DNA from: a virus
Reading direction: 5' to 3' (one strand)
DNA: 64,000 bases
IMG/VR virus record: IMGVR_UViG_3300025115_000007
Span: 1-64,000 of that record
Below are positions 7,461-15,449 of this stretch, in pieces. Position 1 is the first letter of the stretch. The number at the start of each line of letters is the position of its first letter. Below the pieces are notes generated by a model. It was not told the origin of the DNA. It made no database searches and saw nothing but the letters and a program-made list of their open reading frames with translations. A program made the position numbers and the translations under genes.

Positions 7461-7535
7461 TGGAGCGTCCGGCCGGAGTTCCACCGGCATCTTACACCTT
7501 GGAAGGGTGGAGCCTTAGTATTAGACCACGAACAC
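7461..7535 (-). tRNA. tRNA-Gly (UCC)
   Basis: Acceptor GTGTTCG/CGGACGC, anticodon loop CTTCCAA, T-arm GCCGG/CCGGC, U73 as expected for glycine, encoded CCA. Confidence 0.88.
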
Positions 7536-7543
7536 TGATGTTT

Positions 7544-7618
7544 TGGAGCGGGGCACCAGACTCAAACTGGTATCTGATTGACTGGCGGTCAACCGCTTTA
7601 TCATTAAGCTAACCCCGC
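7544..7618 (-). tRNA. tRNA-Gly (GCC), C33 variant
   Basis: Acceptor GCGGGGT/GCCCCGC, U73 and encoded CCA. Anticodon loop CCGCCAG has C instead of the near-universal U at position 33. Confidence 0.85.
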
Positions 7619-7636
7619 TGTGATCCTATGTTGGCG

Positions 7637-7699
7637 GATGGGTTGGTAAGTCCGGAAGCTCCGGTATTCTACAACCAATCGATGCACCAACTTGTGTAT
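7637..7699 (-). other. Short nested-hairpin element between tRNA genes
   Basis: Outer stem GTTGGTG/CGCCAAC, inner GGTTG/CAACC and a CCGG-AGCTT-CCGG hairpin. It has an acceptor-like outer stem but no T-arm, so it is not a tRNA. It may be a processing signal or a relic. Confidence 0.3.
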
Positions 7700-7700
7700 T

Positions 7701-7773
7701 TGGTAGCGGCGGACAGAATCGAACTGTCTAAGATGGCGTTATGAGCGCCACTGGGCTTCCAAGCCTCGCCGCA
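7701..7773 (-). tRNA. tRNA-Met/Ile2 (CAU)
   Basis: Anticodon loop CTCATAA on a TGGCG/CGCCA stem, T-loop TTCGATT, A73, encoded CCA. The first acceptor pair is a U-U mismatch, as seen for initiators, but the three G:C pairs of initiator anticodon stems are absent. Initiator, elongator or lysidine-Ile cannot be separated. Confidence 0.85.
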
Positions 7774-7780
7774 ATAAATC

Positions 7781-7855
7781 TGGTAGAGCATCCGGATCTT
7801 GAAACCGGACCTATGGCTTGAAGGGCCATTGTACTGACCTTTATACTAATGCTCT
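7781..7855 (-). tRNA. tRNA-Glu (UUC), C33 variant
   Basis: Acceptor AGAGCAT/ATGCTCT, anticodon stem ATGGC/GCCAT, loop CCTTCAA with C at position 33, A73 and encoded CCA. Its 5' end overlaps the stop codon of the next gene by two bases. Confidence 0.85.
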
Positions 7856-8063
7856 ATACATCACTAACCTTAACGACTTGGTTGGGTTTCTGTAGGATTT
7901 CAAGGTCCCAACCGGTCGGTACATTCCATGTGTTTCTATAAGATATCTTTAGGGCGGTAGGTGTGAATTTGATAACCGTTCCTATGACCAGTGAACGGTA
8001 TTTTGGTGCTATCATTACCACCTTATCTCCGAGGGATATTTCCTTACCAACAAAGTCTCTCAT
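7854..8063 (-). CDS. Small beta-rich protein, unknown
   Basis: 69 residues; the pattern KEISLGDKVVMIAP...GTVIKFTPTALKISY looks like a small SH3/KOW-type barrel. Function unknown. It overlaps the upstream gene by four bases and the tRNA-Glu by two. Confidence 0.6.
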   Translation of the reverse strand: MRDFVGKEISLGDKVVMIAPKYRSLVIGTVIKFTPTALKISYRNTWNVPTGWDLEILQKPNQVVKVSDV

Positions 8064-8407
8064 ATGCTCCTCAAACTGTCTAAAAATTCATCAGTATCCA
8101 TATCATTACCGACTTTCCAATATTCTATTAAAAGCTCCTTGTTTAAGTCAATCCAGTTCAGTACTTCCGCAAACTCCTCAACTTTTATCTTTACCTTGCC
8201 TTCCATAACCTTCTTGGTGACAATGGAAACTGTGAAACAGTCATCTGTTCTGAACTTACCATATACATTGCTCACCTTTATACGCGGAGAATGAGCCAAT
8301 TCTTTATCCCCTTGGCTATACACATGTACATGAACCTTCTTAATACCGGTGCGTCGGCTTCCAATATTAGCAAACTCATACAGGTATTTTTCCACACTAC
8401 ACCCCAT
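8060..8407 (-). CDS. DUF4160-like hypothetical protein
   Basis: About 115 residues from ATG 8407; an in-frame start at 8449 is possible but would overlap the upstream gene by 53 bases. The C-terminal part (GKVKIKVEEFAEVLNWIDLNKELLIEYW) resembles the end of DUF4160 proteins, where a short strand precedes a helix ending in LL-x-x-W. This is a pattern match only. It is in an operon with the DUF2958 gene. Confidence 0.55.
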   Translation of the reverse strand: MGCSVEKYLYEFANIGSRRTGIKKVHVHVYSQGDKELAHSPRIKVSNVYGKFRTDDCFTVSIVTKKVMEGKVKIKVEEFAEVLNWIDLNKELLIEYWKVGNDMDTDEFLDSLRSI

Positions 8408-8720
8408 TTGCTGCAACAATCTTACTGACTTCAATAGCCTTACGGACATCCCAGTATTTATCAGTGTCCACCTCGAAGCCGCGAACGTTCAATTCCTTCA
8501 ATTCACTGAAGGAAACATAGCCCCACTCAGCGTTTTGGAGGTCGTTATTGAGGATCGCAAACCCAAAGAACATGTCTTTGCCATCATATTCCGCAATATA
8601 CCAGTCACAGGCTCCAATGAAGAAGTGCAGGTAGATCATCTTGTCCTTGGCCTTGATCTTCTCCGTGGAATACAGTTTCGGAACCTTTGCCAGCATAGCC
8701 TTTGTAGGTTTAGCCCACAT
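8397..8720 (-). CDS. DUF2958 family protein
   Basis: About 107 residues from ATG 8720, which overlaps the upstream stop. The family pattern is clear: LAKVPKLYSTEKIKAKDKMI, HFF..CDWYIAEYDGKDMFFGFAI and EWGYVSFSELKEL. DUF2958 proteins are common on plasmids and phages and have no established function. Confidence 0.75.
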   Translation of the reverse strand: MWAKPTKAMLAKVPKLYSTEKIKAKDKMIYLHFFIGACDWYIAEYDGKDMFFGFAILNNDLQNAEWGYVSFSELKELNVRGFEVDTDKYWDVRKAIEVSKIVAANGV

Positions 8721-8892
8721 TTTTGGCCTCCTTGATTGATATTTTATAGCATTCCAGCATCGGTCTATATTTACCATGAGCTACCGCGTTACCTTTCCTG
8801 TCCTTCAAGAACCAGACAGTGCCACCAACATGGACGCGATCAATATACCAACCTGTTTTCTCATCTCTCTTGACCGTCTTAACCGATGACAT
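8710..8892 (-). CDS. Small hypothetical protein
   Basis: 60 residues from the ATG following GAGAGGTG and a consensus promoter at 8921-8949; the longer in-frame extension would run through the promoter and is rejected. Sequence such as GGTVWFLKDRKGNAVAHGKYRPMLE suggests a small beta fold. First gene of an operon running to 7854. Confidence 0.6.
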   Translation of the reverse strand: MSSVKTVKRDEKTGWYIDRVHVGGTVWFLKDRKGNAVAHGKYRPMLECYKISIKEAKNVG

Positions 8893-8920
8893 ATCAACAC
8901 CTCTCTTATTTGTTGGAAGT

Positions 8921-8949
8921 ATTATATCATAATATCTATACCATGTCAA
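8921..8949 (-). promoter_or_regulatory. Sigma70-like promoter for the 8892-7854 operon
   Basis: TTGACA, 17 bases ending ATGA, TATAAT on the minus strand. Confidence 0.75.
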
Positions 8950-8978
8950 GAAAAATGTTATGTAATGGATTCGATGGT

Positions 8979-9188
8979 TTACGGACGTCTTTTGAGATCG
9001 TATATTTCTTTGTTGATGACCACCGCACCAATTTTTTGAGCTTCCATCAACTTTGGTAGTATAATCAACTGTTGAGCAAAGTATGTACCACAAAGGAATC
9101 CCACCAGAAATATCGTTAGAAACCAAAAGCCTATTTTATATAACATACCTTGTTTTTCTTTAGATGGAACTAGTTTATCCAATGTCAT
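8979..9188 (-). CDS. Small single-span membrane protein
   Basis: 69 residues; one transmembrane segment at ~18-38 (YKIGFWFLTIFLVGFLCGTYF) followed by a short charged tail. It overlaps the transglycosylase gene by four bases, so it may be part of a lysis or entry module, for example a spanin or holin component. This is inferred from context only. Confidence 0.6.
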   Translation of the reverse strand: MTLDKLVPSKEKQGMLYKIGFWFLTIFLVGFLCGTYFAQQLIILPKLMEAQKIGAVVINKEIYDLKRRP

Positions 9189-9676
9189 ACGTGAGCCTCC
9201 AGTCTTTTAGATATGTGTAAAACCTTATCTGCTTGTCTCCAACCCTCCGGATGATCTGATGACCAACCTTTGTATAGAACTATTGCTTTTCTGTAATCCC
9301 CTTTAGCCAAAAATAGCTTCTCGGTAAATATACGGCTGCCTATAAGGACATTGGCATCCTCGTAATATACGGCGTGTGGAATTTGCATCAGGCCTTTATA
9401 TTGCTTCTTGGAAACAGCATGAGTCTTGAATGAGGACTCGGAAAACATCAATGCCAGTATAAATGTTTCCTTTAGACCTGTTTGTTTGGATGCTATACCT
9501 ATTGCATTAAGGATTTTTTCACCAGGATCACCCAATCCGGTTTTCATCGCGGCCAGTTTTAATGGGTTTTCTTTGGTTTCTATGTTGCCATTGACGGGGT
9601 GAATCATGGATGAAATTGATTGTACCTGATATGTCAAGGCCAATGTTAGCAAAATCGCTATTGTAGCTCGTTTCAT
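9185..9676 (-). CDS. Lytic transglycosylase (SLT/lysozyme-like) with signal peptide
   Basis: 163 residues. An N-terminal signal sequence (MKRATIAILLTLALTYQVQS) is followed by a lysozyme-like fold: ALMFSESSFKTHAVSKK (catalytic Glu ~84), then YKGLMQIP, the G-L-M-Q motif of SLT domains. Cleaves peptidoglycan; export suggests a role in lysis or, if packaged, wall penetration. The preceding ribosome site is GGGAGG. Adjacent membrane protein supports a lysis role. Confidence 0.8.
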   Translation of the reverse strand: MKRATIAILLTLALTYQVQSISSMIHPVNGNIETKENPLKLAAMKTGLGDPGEKILNAIGIASKQTGLKETFILALMFSESSFKTHAVSKKQYKGLMQIPHAVYYEDANVLIGSRIFTEKLFLAKGDYRKAIVLYKGWSSDHPEGWRQADKVLHISKRLEAHV

Positions 9677-9714
9677 ATGTACCTCCCTTCATACATATTG
9701 CACGGTTGCAATGG

Positions 9715-9990
9715 TTATTTGCCCTTGGACTTTTTGGACGCCTTCAAGGGATTGATCCTTTTCTTCTCCTCCTCTTTTACGACACGGTTGGTATTTAGAG
9801 GGCATCCTCCGAGCAGCGACCAACGTGCTTTTGGGCTAATATATACATTGCAATAACCCATTGGGTCTACATGTTTACATGTATCACATTTATCCACTAC
9901 TGGTAAACAAGTTAGTGGATACAATGTACACATGGACTTACCCATCAGGAAACACTCTTTTCCTGGTCTTGTGGTTATACATTTGGTCAT
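9715..9990 (-). CDS. Cysteine-rich protein, PxxKW-like
   Basis: 91 residues with eight or nine cysteines, arranged CDTCKH...GYCNVYISPKARWSLLGGCP. This resembles the small PxxKW family of cysteine-rich proteins, here with PKARW in place of P-x-x-K-W. The tail is lysine rich. Probably metal binding; function unknown. It overlaps the upstream gene by four bases. Confidence 0.6.
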   Translation of the reverse strand: MTKCITTRPGKECFLMGKSMCTLYPLTCLPVVDKCDTCKHVDPMGYCNVYISPKARWSLLGGCPLNTNRVVKEEEKKRINPLKASKKSKGK

Positions 9991-10481
9991 CGTTTTGTCC
10001 TCAAGCTTATGAGATAGTTAAGGAAATCATTGAGTTTTTTGCTTTCCGACTCTGTAAGGTCATGTACTATAAAGTCGGCCACTCCTTCGATGTCATCCTC
10101 GGTCTGTTTGGTCGGCTTCCAGCCATTACCAAATAGCTTCTTTTCAAAAGCGGTGGGTGTAACATTGTACTGGGACTTGAAATCCGGTTGTATTCCTTCG
10201 TCGTTGAGAAGTAGGTAAAGTGTTTCGGTTTTCTCCCGGTAAATAATATTCCCGGAGGACTCTTTGTATTCCAAGGCCAAGTTAGCTCGGTTAATGGCCA
10301 CACTTCGTCCGTAGACCTTTACCGGCGTTTCTTCAAACGAGCACATGGCCAATCCTCTATGGTAGAGGCCCTCCGAGTCTCTGAGCACGGCCACAGATAT
10401 TCTTGGAGAACGGTGATCTCTACCAGATTTATCTCTCCATTCATACATGATGTAATAATTTTTCACAACTTCCGGTATCAT
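9987..10481 (-). CDS. Hypothetical protein
   Basis: 164 residues, no recognised family. The N-terminal half is beta-rich with a segment RSPRISVAVLRDSEGLYHRGLAMCSFEE; the C-terminal half is helical and charged. Positioned in the operon 10776-9715 read from the promoter at 10801-10829. Confidence 0.6.
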   Translation of the reverse strand: MIPEVVKNYYIMYEWRDKSGRDHRSPRISVAVLRDSEGLYHRGLAMCSFEETPVKVYGRSVAINRANLALEYKESSGNIIYREKTETLYLLLNDEGIQPDFKSQYNVTPTAFEKKLFGNGWKPTKQTEDDIEGVADFIVHDLTESESKKLNDFLNYLISLRTKR

Positions 10482-10482
10482 T

Positions 10483-10776
10483 TTATTTTTCCTCCTCGTT
10501 TGGCTTAAAGATCATCCAATGGCTTATTTCATCCCTCCGGATCATCGTTTCAGCTTTTGATGTCCTAAAGATATACCACGGCTTACCATTTTTACCAAAA
10601 TACCATTTGTAGAATGACTTCCATGGCAACCATATCTTTTTGGTAGGATTATAGGGCGCTGACATATCTATGGAATCTTGCCGACCTTTGATCCAAAGGT
10701 AAAACCTGACCTTTGGTGCGGGTTTAACTGGCACTATAACCTCCTTCACCAAACAGCCAATTTCTCCAAAATACAA
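10483..10776 (-). CDS. Hypothetical protein
   Basis: 97 residues, rich in Trp, Lys and Pro (YNPTKKIWLPWKSFYKWYFG). No family recognised. First gene after the promoter at 10801-10829. Confidence 0.55.
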   Translation of the reverse strand: MYFGEIGCLVKEVIVPVKPAPKVRFYLWIKGRQDSIDMSAPYNPTKKIWLPWKSFYKWYFGKNGKPWYIFRTSKAETMIRRDEISHWMIFKPNEEEK

Positions 10777-10800
10777 ACATAGTTTACCTCCACATTACTC

Positions 10801-10829
10801 AGTATATCATATGATGGATGATTTGTCAA
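10801..10829 (-). promoter_or_regulatory. Sigma70-like promoter for the 10776-9715 operon
   Basis: TTGACA, 17 bases ending ATGA, TATACT on the minus strand. Confidence 0.7.
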
Positions 10830-10858
10830 GCAAAATGTTTATGAATGATAACAGGTAG

Positions 10859-11194
10859 TTAGAGTTGGACTACTATATTGACGGTGTTGATGTTTCTCTC
10901 TTCCTCGGCCTTGAATTTCAGCCTAAGGGTGTCAAGTATATCCACAAGCTTTTCAGTAAAATCATATAATTCCATGTTATAGGAAAAGGTTAATACACCA
11001 TTGTTGCGTAATGACACATTAACCTCTCTGTCATCTTCGCCTAACTCTTGGCTAAATGAGCGTAACACGAATTTGATGTTTCTCGGTTTTTCAAGAACCG
11101 AGTAGATCATCTTCGTGTCTTGTTTATCCAGCTTAGACTCAGTTACCATAGGATTGGTTGTAGGGGACTGTAGGTAATCACGTAGCTTTATCAT
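10859..11194 (-). CDS. Hypothetical protein with MxxLRDYL N-terminus
   Basis: 111 residues. The start MIKLRDYLQ resembles the N-termini of several late proteins in this window, but lacks the following Glu. The rest is a mixed alpha/beta sequence with no match. The ATG follows AAGGAGAG, and a TATAAATA late box lies upstream at 11236. Confidence 0.6.
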   Translation of the reverse strand: MIKLRDYLQSPTTNPMVTESKLDKQDTKMIYSVLEKPRNIKFVLRSFSQELGEDDREVNVSLRNNGVLTFSYNMELYDFTEKLVDILDTLRLKFKAEEERNINTVNIVVQL

Positions 11195-11235
11195 ATACTC
11201 TCCTTATAGGTCAAGGGGTATTAGCCCTCCTGACT

Positions 11236-11243
11236 TATTTATA
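11236..11243 (-). promoter_or_regulatory. T4-like late promoter box
   Basis: TATAAATA on the minus strand, 42 bases before the start of the 10859-11194 gene. Confidence 0.55.
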
Positions 11244-11257
11244 TAAAGAGTTCAATA

Positions 11258-11995
11258 CTAAGTTTCTTTTTTTGACATAAGGTAATAATTCTCACTGCCA
11301 CTCTTGTTGGATGTGCGAACCATACCCAAACCTCGTTCCTTGACATAGTAGAATTCCATGGTAAAGTCATCCGATTCTATGATGGACATGAGGTTCACGA
11401 TGTTTTTGTAATCAAGGCATATCGATACATCGGAATACTTTACCTGGCTGAGATCCACCCGGAAGCTGTTAGAAAACTTATTGGTCTTGTCACTGGTCTC
11501 AATATAGAATGAGCCTTTATCCACCCCAAAGTAGACCTTACCAAACTTGGATCCGATCTTCTTGATCTTCTCAAAAGTGTCATTGAATGACTTATCCACT
11601 TTGACCTGGTGAAACACCGGGAAACTGGCCTTCGGTTCAGTATGGCCAAAAACACTTACAATTTGAGGCGAGCAAAAGAAAACATGGGATGACTGATGGC
11701 CTGTGAGAAGGGTGATCTTCTCCTCACTAACCTTGATGACCGTTTCAGCCTCATCTATCAGGTTGAGGTAAGGCAAAAGGTTCTGAGCCGGATCAGCAAA
11801 GGAGAAGGACATATCGGTTTTTAGCTCCGGAAGCACATCATTCTCGGTCTTTAGTATGGCAATAACATCGCTTGCGGAGGAGATCATCTTGGACTCCACC
11901 AACCCCTTCTCAAAATTAAGCTGTACGGACTCAATGGAGTAGTTGACCGTAGCTTTACGCAGCAATTCCTTAAATTTTTCGATGTTGATAATCAT
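11258..11995 (-). CDS. 45: DNA polymerase sliding clamp (T4 gp45-like)
   Basis: 245 residues, close to T4 gp45 (228). Two similar domains are visible, each starting with a DNA-facing helix (IEKFKELLRKATVNYSIESV; later SFNDTFEKIKKIGS) and ending in beta-strands. A trimeric ring that tethers the family B polymerase at 38765. It is the third gene after clamp-loader genes 44 and 62, the same functional block as T4 but with the order 44-62-45. A consensus-like promoter lies at 12018-12046 in front of it. Confidence 0.88.
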   Translation of the reverse strand: MIINIEKFKELLRKATVNYSIESVQLNFEKGLVESKMISSASDVIAILKTENDVLPELKTDMSFSFADPAQNLLPYLNLIDEAETVIKVSEEKITLLTGHQSSHVFFCSPQIVSVFGHTEPKASFPVFHQVKVDKSFNDTFEKIKKIGSKFGKVYFGVDKGSFYIETSDKTNKFSNSFRVDLSQVKYSDVSICLDYKNIVNLMSIIESDDFTMEFYYVKERGLGMVRTSNKSGSENYYLMSKKET

Positions 11996-12017
11996 AGGGT
12001 CTCCTTAGTTTTATTGA

Positions 12018-12046
12018 ATTGTAACACACAGACAAGTTTTTGTAAA
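12018..12046 (-). promoter_or_regulatory. Sigma70-like promoter for the clamp gene
   Basis: TTTACA, 17 bases, TACAAT on the minus strand, placed directly after the gp62-like stop codon. Confidence 0.6.
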
Positions 12047-12382
12047 TCACATCAACTCTTTATACCATCTATATTCTATTCGACTGATCCCAAGTTCCTT
12101 CCTGGTGTCGATTTCATTCTCATCGGCTTTATCTTTTTTGATCCATTTAAGGAACCTTCTGCCTTTTGGAACCATGTGGTAATAATACTTTTGGATGAGT
12201 CGGTCATCGATCAGGAAGTGAATGTCGTTAATGTCATTAATCAATTCTAAGAGATCGTTGGAGTGTGACAACCAGAGTGACATCAAATAGGCCGGCATCA
12301 CTCTGGGATCATATGGCTCCTGCTTCTTATAGAAGATGTTGTTCAGCGGAGCAAAAAACTCATTGAAGGATTGCTTTTTCAA
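12047..12382 (-). CDS. 62: Clamp-loader small subunit (T4 gp62-like)
   Basis: 111 residues, shorter than T4 gp62 (187). The segment YYYHMVPKGRRFLKWIKK matches the gp62 core motif (AVPRGKRYGKWAK in T4), which contacts the gp44 ring. It overlaps the gp44-like gene by four bases. Identification rests on this motif and on the position between genes 44 and 45. Confidence 0.75.
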   Translation of the reverse strand: MKKQSFNEFFAPLNNIFYKKQEPYDPRVMPAYLMSLWLSHSNDLLELINDINDIHFLIDDRLIQKYYYHMVPKGRRFLKWIKKDKADENEIDTRKELGISRIEYRWYKELM

Positions 12383-13275
12383 ATCACACCATCCCTCATC
12401 ATCCGCGCAACCATAGCCAAAAAGTTGATTTCCTGTATGGCCACGATACTGCTTCGGTACAATGCGTTACCGATCTCAATGATGGCATCACCAGGCGACT
12501 TGAACTGATCCACATTGTCAAACAAATGCTGGTACAAATCTGGGTACATAATCATGTTGCTCCGCAGTATCTTCCTGATTGTATCCAGGTCATGTTCCAA
12601 CATGGCTTTCAGTATTTCATCATATATGGTGTTGGCTTTGTCTAAGGTGACATGACTTATCTTACCATTCACTGTATTGAGCTGGAGTGTATTGATCATC
12701 CGGCGAATATCCGGATAATAGCTTTTGATCAAGGCCACAAGGTCCTCTTTGGACTCTAAGACCACCTTCTCTTTTTTGAGGATACCCTGTAGGAACATAT
12801 AGATGTCCTTTGGTGGCGGGCTATTAAGGCTAACACATTGACATCTGGATATGATCTCCGGTATGATCTTCTGCTCATAGTTACACATATAGATAAACCT
12901 GGTGATTGATTGGACAGACTCCTGTAAATCCCTTATGGCCCATTGCGCATTTACGGAAAGTGCGTCCATTTCGTTAAGTATGACATATTTCTTGGTGGCC
13001 GCAAAGCCCAGTGCTGTGGCGAAGGCCTTGATTTTTGTCCGGACTGTATCCACATTGTTTTCATCTGATGCATTGATCTTAATATAATCAACACCAGTGG
13101 TTCGTAGGAAAATATTGGTGAAAGTTCCTTTACCAATACCAGGGGGTCCCGATAGCATAAGGTTAGGCATTTCAACCAAGGCCTTCTCAAGCTTGGCTTT
13201 TATAGATGGGTCTAAGCACATCTCTTGGAGAGATTGGGGCTCGTTGGAAAAGGTCCAAAGCGTTGTTTTATCCAT
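12379..13275 (-). CDS. 44: Clamp-loader large subunit (T4 gp44-like AAA+ ATPase)
   Basis: 298 residues. Walker A GPPGIGKGT (~43-51), Walker B region YVILNEMDAL (~97-106; Asn in place of the usual Asp before Glu), and an SRC arginine-finger motif at ~143. An AAA+ subunit that opens gp45 with ATP. The C-terminal collar helices follow. First gene of the 44-62-45 block; promoter at 13295-13323. Confidence 0.93.
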   Translation of the reverse strand: MDKTTLWTFSNEPQSLQEMCLDPSIKAKLEKALVEMPNLMLSGPPGIGKGTFTNIFLRTTGVDYIKINASDENNVDTVRTKIKAFATALGFAATKKYVILNEMDALSVNAQWAIRDLQESVQSITRFIYMCNYEQKIIPEIISRCQCVSLNSPPPKDIYMFLQGILKKEKVVLESKEDLVALIKSYYPDIRRMINTLQLNTVNGKISHVTLDKANTIYDEILKAMLEHDLDTIRKILRSNMIMYPDLYQHLFDNVDQFKSPGDAIIEIGNALYRSSIVAIQEINFLAMVARMMRDGVI

Positions 13276-13294
13276 AATGGTCTCCTATGGGATT

Positions 13295-13323
13295 AGTATA
13301 GCATGGTTGGTACAAAAAGTAAA
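13295..13323 (-). promoter_or_regulatory. Sigma70-like promoter for the clamp-loader operon
   Basis: TTTACT, 17 bases ending ATGC, TATACT on the minus strand; its -35 box overlaps the end of the HU terminator hairpin. Confidence 0.6.
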
Positions 13324-13348
13324 CGCTGGATGGTTAAGATCCAGCGTT
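13322..13348 (-). terminator. Rho-independent terminator of the HU gene
   Basis: Perfect 10-bp hairpin AACGCTGGAT/ATCCAGCGTT with a 7-base loop, followed on the minus strand by TTACTTTTTG. Confidence 0.75.
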
Positions 13349-13388
13349 CACTCTGTACTGGTACAACATCACACCTTGGTTGCTCTGG

Positions 13389-13661
13389 TTACTGTACGGC
13401 TGTTTTCAGCTCACCAGAGGGCTTGAACTTGATCACCCGGCGCGCCTCTACATCCACCGTTTCACCTGTTTTGGGGTTTCTTGCCGTGCGTGCCGGTTTG
13501 TCTTTGACCTTGAATGAGCCAAAACCAACAATACCGACTTCACCGTCCTCGATTAAACCTGATCGAAGACCTTCGACCACCGCCGCCACAACCATACCGG
13601 CATCCCGCTTGCTAATATTGGTGGTACCCGCCACAAATTCTACCAAATCTTTCTTACGCAT
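13389..13661 (-). CDS. HU/IHF-type nucleoid protein
   Basis: 90 residues from the ATG that follows GGAGGT (an upstream TTG in frame is rejected). Typical HU: MRKKDLVEFVAGTTNISK helix, GFGSFKVKDKPARTARNPKTGE beta-arm with the conserved RNP tip, and a final FKPSGELK. Bends and compacts DNA; may act in replication or packaging. It has its own promoter and terminator. Confidence 0.95.
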   Translation of the reverse strand: MRKKDLVEFVAGTTNISKRDAGMVVAAVVEGLRSGLIEDGEVGIVGFGSFKVKDKPARTARNPKTGETVDVEARRVIKFKPSGELKTAVQ

Positions 13662-13696
13662 AAAATGTACAACCTCCAATTTTTATTGTTACCGCT

Positions 13697-13725
13697 ATTT
13701 TATCAGGCTAAGGCCTGATTGTAAA
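13697..13725 (-). promoter_or_regulatory. Sigma70-like promoter for HU with palindrome in the spacer
   Basis: TTTACA, 17 bases, TAAAAT. The spacer is the inverted repeat TCAGGC-4-GCCTGA, which could be an operator or the terminator of the upstream gene. Confidence 0.55.
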
Positions 13726-13732
13726 CATGTGC

Positions 13733-14683
13733 CTATAAAATATTTTTCACATTGGTGATGATAAACTCATCCCAGAAATGTCGGTCCACTTTATCCGGCA
13801 AGGTGGATTTGTTACACAGCTCCTCTACCTCCTGGATCAAACCATCCAACATTGGGGACACCACGGTCTCAAAGCCCAGCTTACCCAGCTTGATGTTCAT
13901 CAGTAATTCCCGCGCTTTCAGTGGGAACGTGATAGTACCATCCTTGTATAGCTCTTTTAGCTGGAGACAGGCCCGGACAGCATGGGTGATCGCTTTCCAG
14001 TCGTGGCCATCCAAGGACAACCTGGCCCTGTTGCCATATTTCTCCATGATCCGGAACACAATATCCAATGCACCGGAAACGGTAAGAGTCTTTTCGATCT
14101 TACGGCCACACACTTCATAGAAAATCTTTGGGCCATATGGCGTTTCGGTATTGACAAATTGGACATTTTGGTCAGTCGGTAGCATAGACCAAATCTCATC
14201 CATACGGAAATAATCATTTGCAATATCAGTATTGACACTGGTCAAAAAATTATGTACCATGGTGGCGGACCTTAGCCTATCACCCTTGTTACCGTACTTG
14301 TGGCACTGAGTCCGGGCGTATCCAAGGTAGGACTTCAGCTTGGTGGTGTAGAACCTGGACCTATTGGCCACAATTTCATCCCATAAAGAACTGGTTTGGA
14401 TCAACATGTTGTTAGGTGCATGGAGCATATCCAACGCAATGGTATTACCCTCACAGGCCATATTAATGAAATGGTGTAGGGAGAAAAACTCGATATCCGT
14501 GTCCTCCGGACCATTACGGTCACTGAGGGACTTCTTGATGCTTGTATTCAGGCTCCTTGGAATCCTACCAAGCAAGATGGACCTCATGTCCGGAAGGAAA
14601 ACACCCCGGTAATCCTGGTCACTTTCCGGAGTGGCCAGACCGTAGAGTTGACTGCCATAATGCATTTCCACGATGGTTTTCAT
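13733..14683 (-). CDS. Nucleotidyltransferase (DNA polymerase beta-like, RlaP/YcgL type)
   Basis: 316 residues from ATG 14683; the longer in-frame start would cross tRNA-Ile. The N-terminus has the nucleotidyltransferase core HYGSQLYGLATPESDQDYRG (Gly-Ser, then Asp-x-Asp), followed by a long helical domain. The family is widespread in large phages and bacteria; substrates are poorly known and RNA end modification is one proposal. Ribosome site AAAGGTG. Confidence 0.8.
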   Translation of the reverse strand: MKTIVEMHYGSQLYGLATPESDQDYRGVFLPDMRSILLGRIPRSLNTSIKKSLSDRNGPEDTDIEFFSLHHFINMACEGNTIALDMLHAPNNMLIQTSSLWDEIVANRSRFYTTKLKSYLGYARTQCHKYGNKGDRLRSATMVHNFLTSVNTDIANDYFRMDEIWSMLPTDQNVQFVNTETPYGPKIFYEVCGRKIEKTLTVSGALDIVFRIMEKYGNRARLSLDGHDWKAITHAVRACLQLKELYKDGTITFPLKARELLMNIKLGKLGFETVVSPMLDGLIQEVEELCNKSTLPDKVDRHFWDEFIITNVKNIL

Positions 14684-14701
14684 ATCACACCTTTCATATA
14701 T

Positions 14702-14775
14702 TGGTGGGATCGGTTGGACTTGAACCAACAGTCAAAGCCTTATAAGGACTACGCTTTACATTAAGCTACGACCCC
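14702..14775 (-). tRNA. tRNA-Ile (UAU)
   Basis: Acceptor GGGGTCG/CGATCCC, anticodon loop CTTATAA, T-arm TTGG/CCAA, A73, encoded CCA. One mismatch in the anticodon stem. Reads AUA. Confidence 0.8.
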
Positions 14776-14815
14776 ATTTTTATTTGGTAGGACCGGCAGG
14801 ATTTGCGCCTGCGAC

Positions 14816-15421
14816 CTATCGGTTATCAACACCGTGTTGACTCCAAGGTTCCAGTTTTCCGGATGGTAAACATCGTCGTATATTATTGATACTATCGATA
14901 CCATACATTTTTACCAATCTTTTTTTGACCGTTGCGCCACTTACACCTAACATATCACCTGTTCCAACAAAGCTTTTGGTTTGTTTGAGTAATTCAACCA
15001 AATCTATTCCATCCCAATCGATTTTTTGAGTGGCCTTCGCGGCGCAGGCCCGTGAACATGTGTGCAGCTTTTTATACTTCTCATTTCCACAAATAGGACA
15101 AACGTCAAAAAGTTGACCATGTTTATAATCCTCGAAAGTCTCATCAAACATTTGAACATTGTTTGGTATTTCTAACAACCCATCATGGACTTCACCATGA
15201 CAATTCGCGCACAACAAAACACACTTTCGTAGCTCCACAACAATCTTTGCCCAGGATTTAGCATTACCAAGAATAAAATCTTTTATGTTTCCATCTGTAT
15301 GGTGGAAACATAATGAGCGGTGTGTTTTGTTGTAACCGCAAATACCACATTTTCCTCCAAAAGCGTCGATCATTCTTTGTTTTGTCCGACTTCTCCATCG
15401 TTTTACTTCCTCATAGCTCAT
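14816..15421 (-). CDS. HNH homing endonuclease inside a tRNA gene
   Basis: 201 residues from the ATG after GGAGG. HNH core at ~30-70: CGICGYN, CFHHTDG, CANCHGEVHDG with the C2 zinc pairs. A second zinc cluster (CPICGNEKYKK...CSRAC) and a C-terminal helix-turn-helix (GTGDMLGVSGATVKKRLVKMYG) probably read DNA. The last codons and stop lie within the 3' half of the tRNA, showing a precise fit to the insertion site. A TATAAATA late box at 15450 sits in an 8-bp hairpin upstream. Confidence 0.85.
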   Translation of the reverse strand: MSYEEVKRWRSRTKQRMIDAFGGKCGICGYNKTHRSLCFHHTDGNIKDFILGNAKSWAKIVVELRKCVLLCANCHGEVHDGLLEIPNNVQMFDETFEDYKHGQLFDVCPICGNEKYKKLHTCSRACAAKATQKIDWDGIDLVELLKQTKSFVGTGDMLGVSGATVKKRLVKMYGIDSINNIRRCLPSGKLEPWSQHGVDNR

Positions 15422-15449
15422 ATAAACCCTCCAGCACTTTCTTATCATG

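Noticed and set aside
9861-10136. Plus-strand ORF of 91 codons
   Set aside because: Antisense to two well-supported minus-strand genes, no ribosome site.
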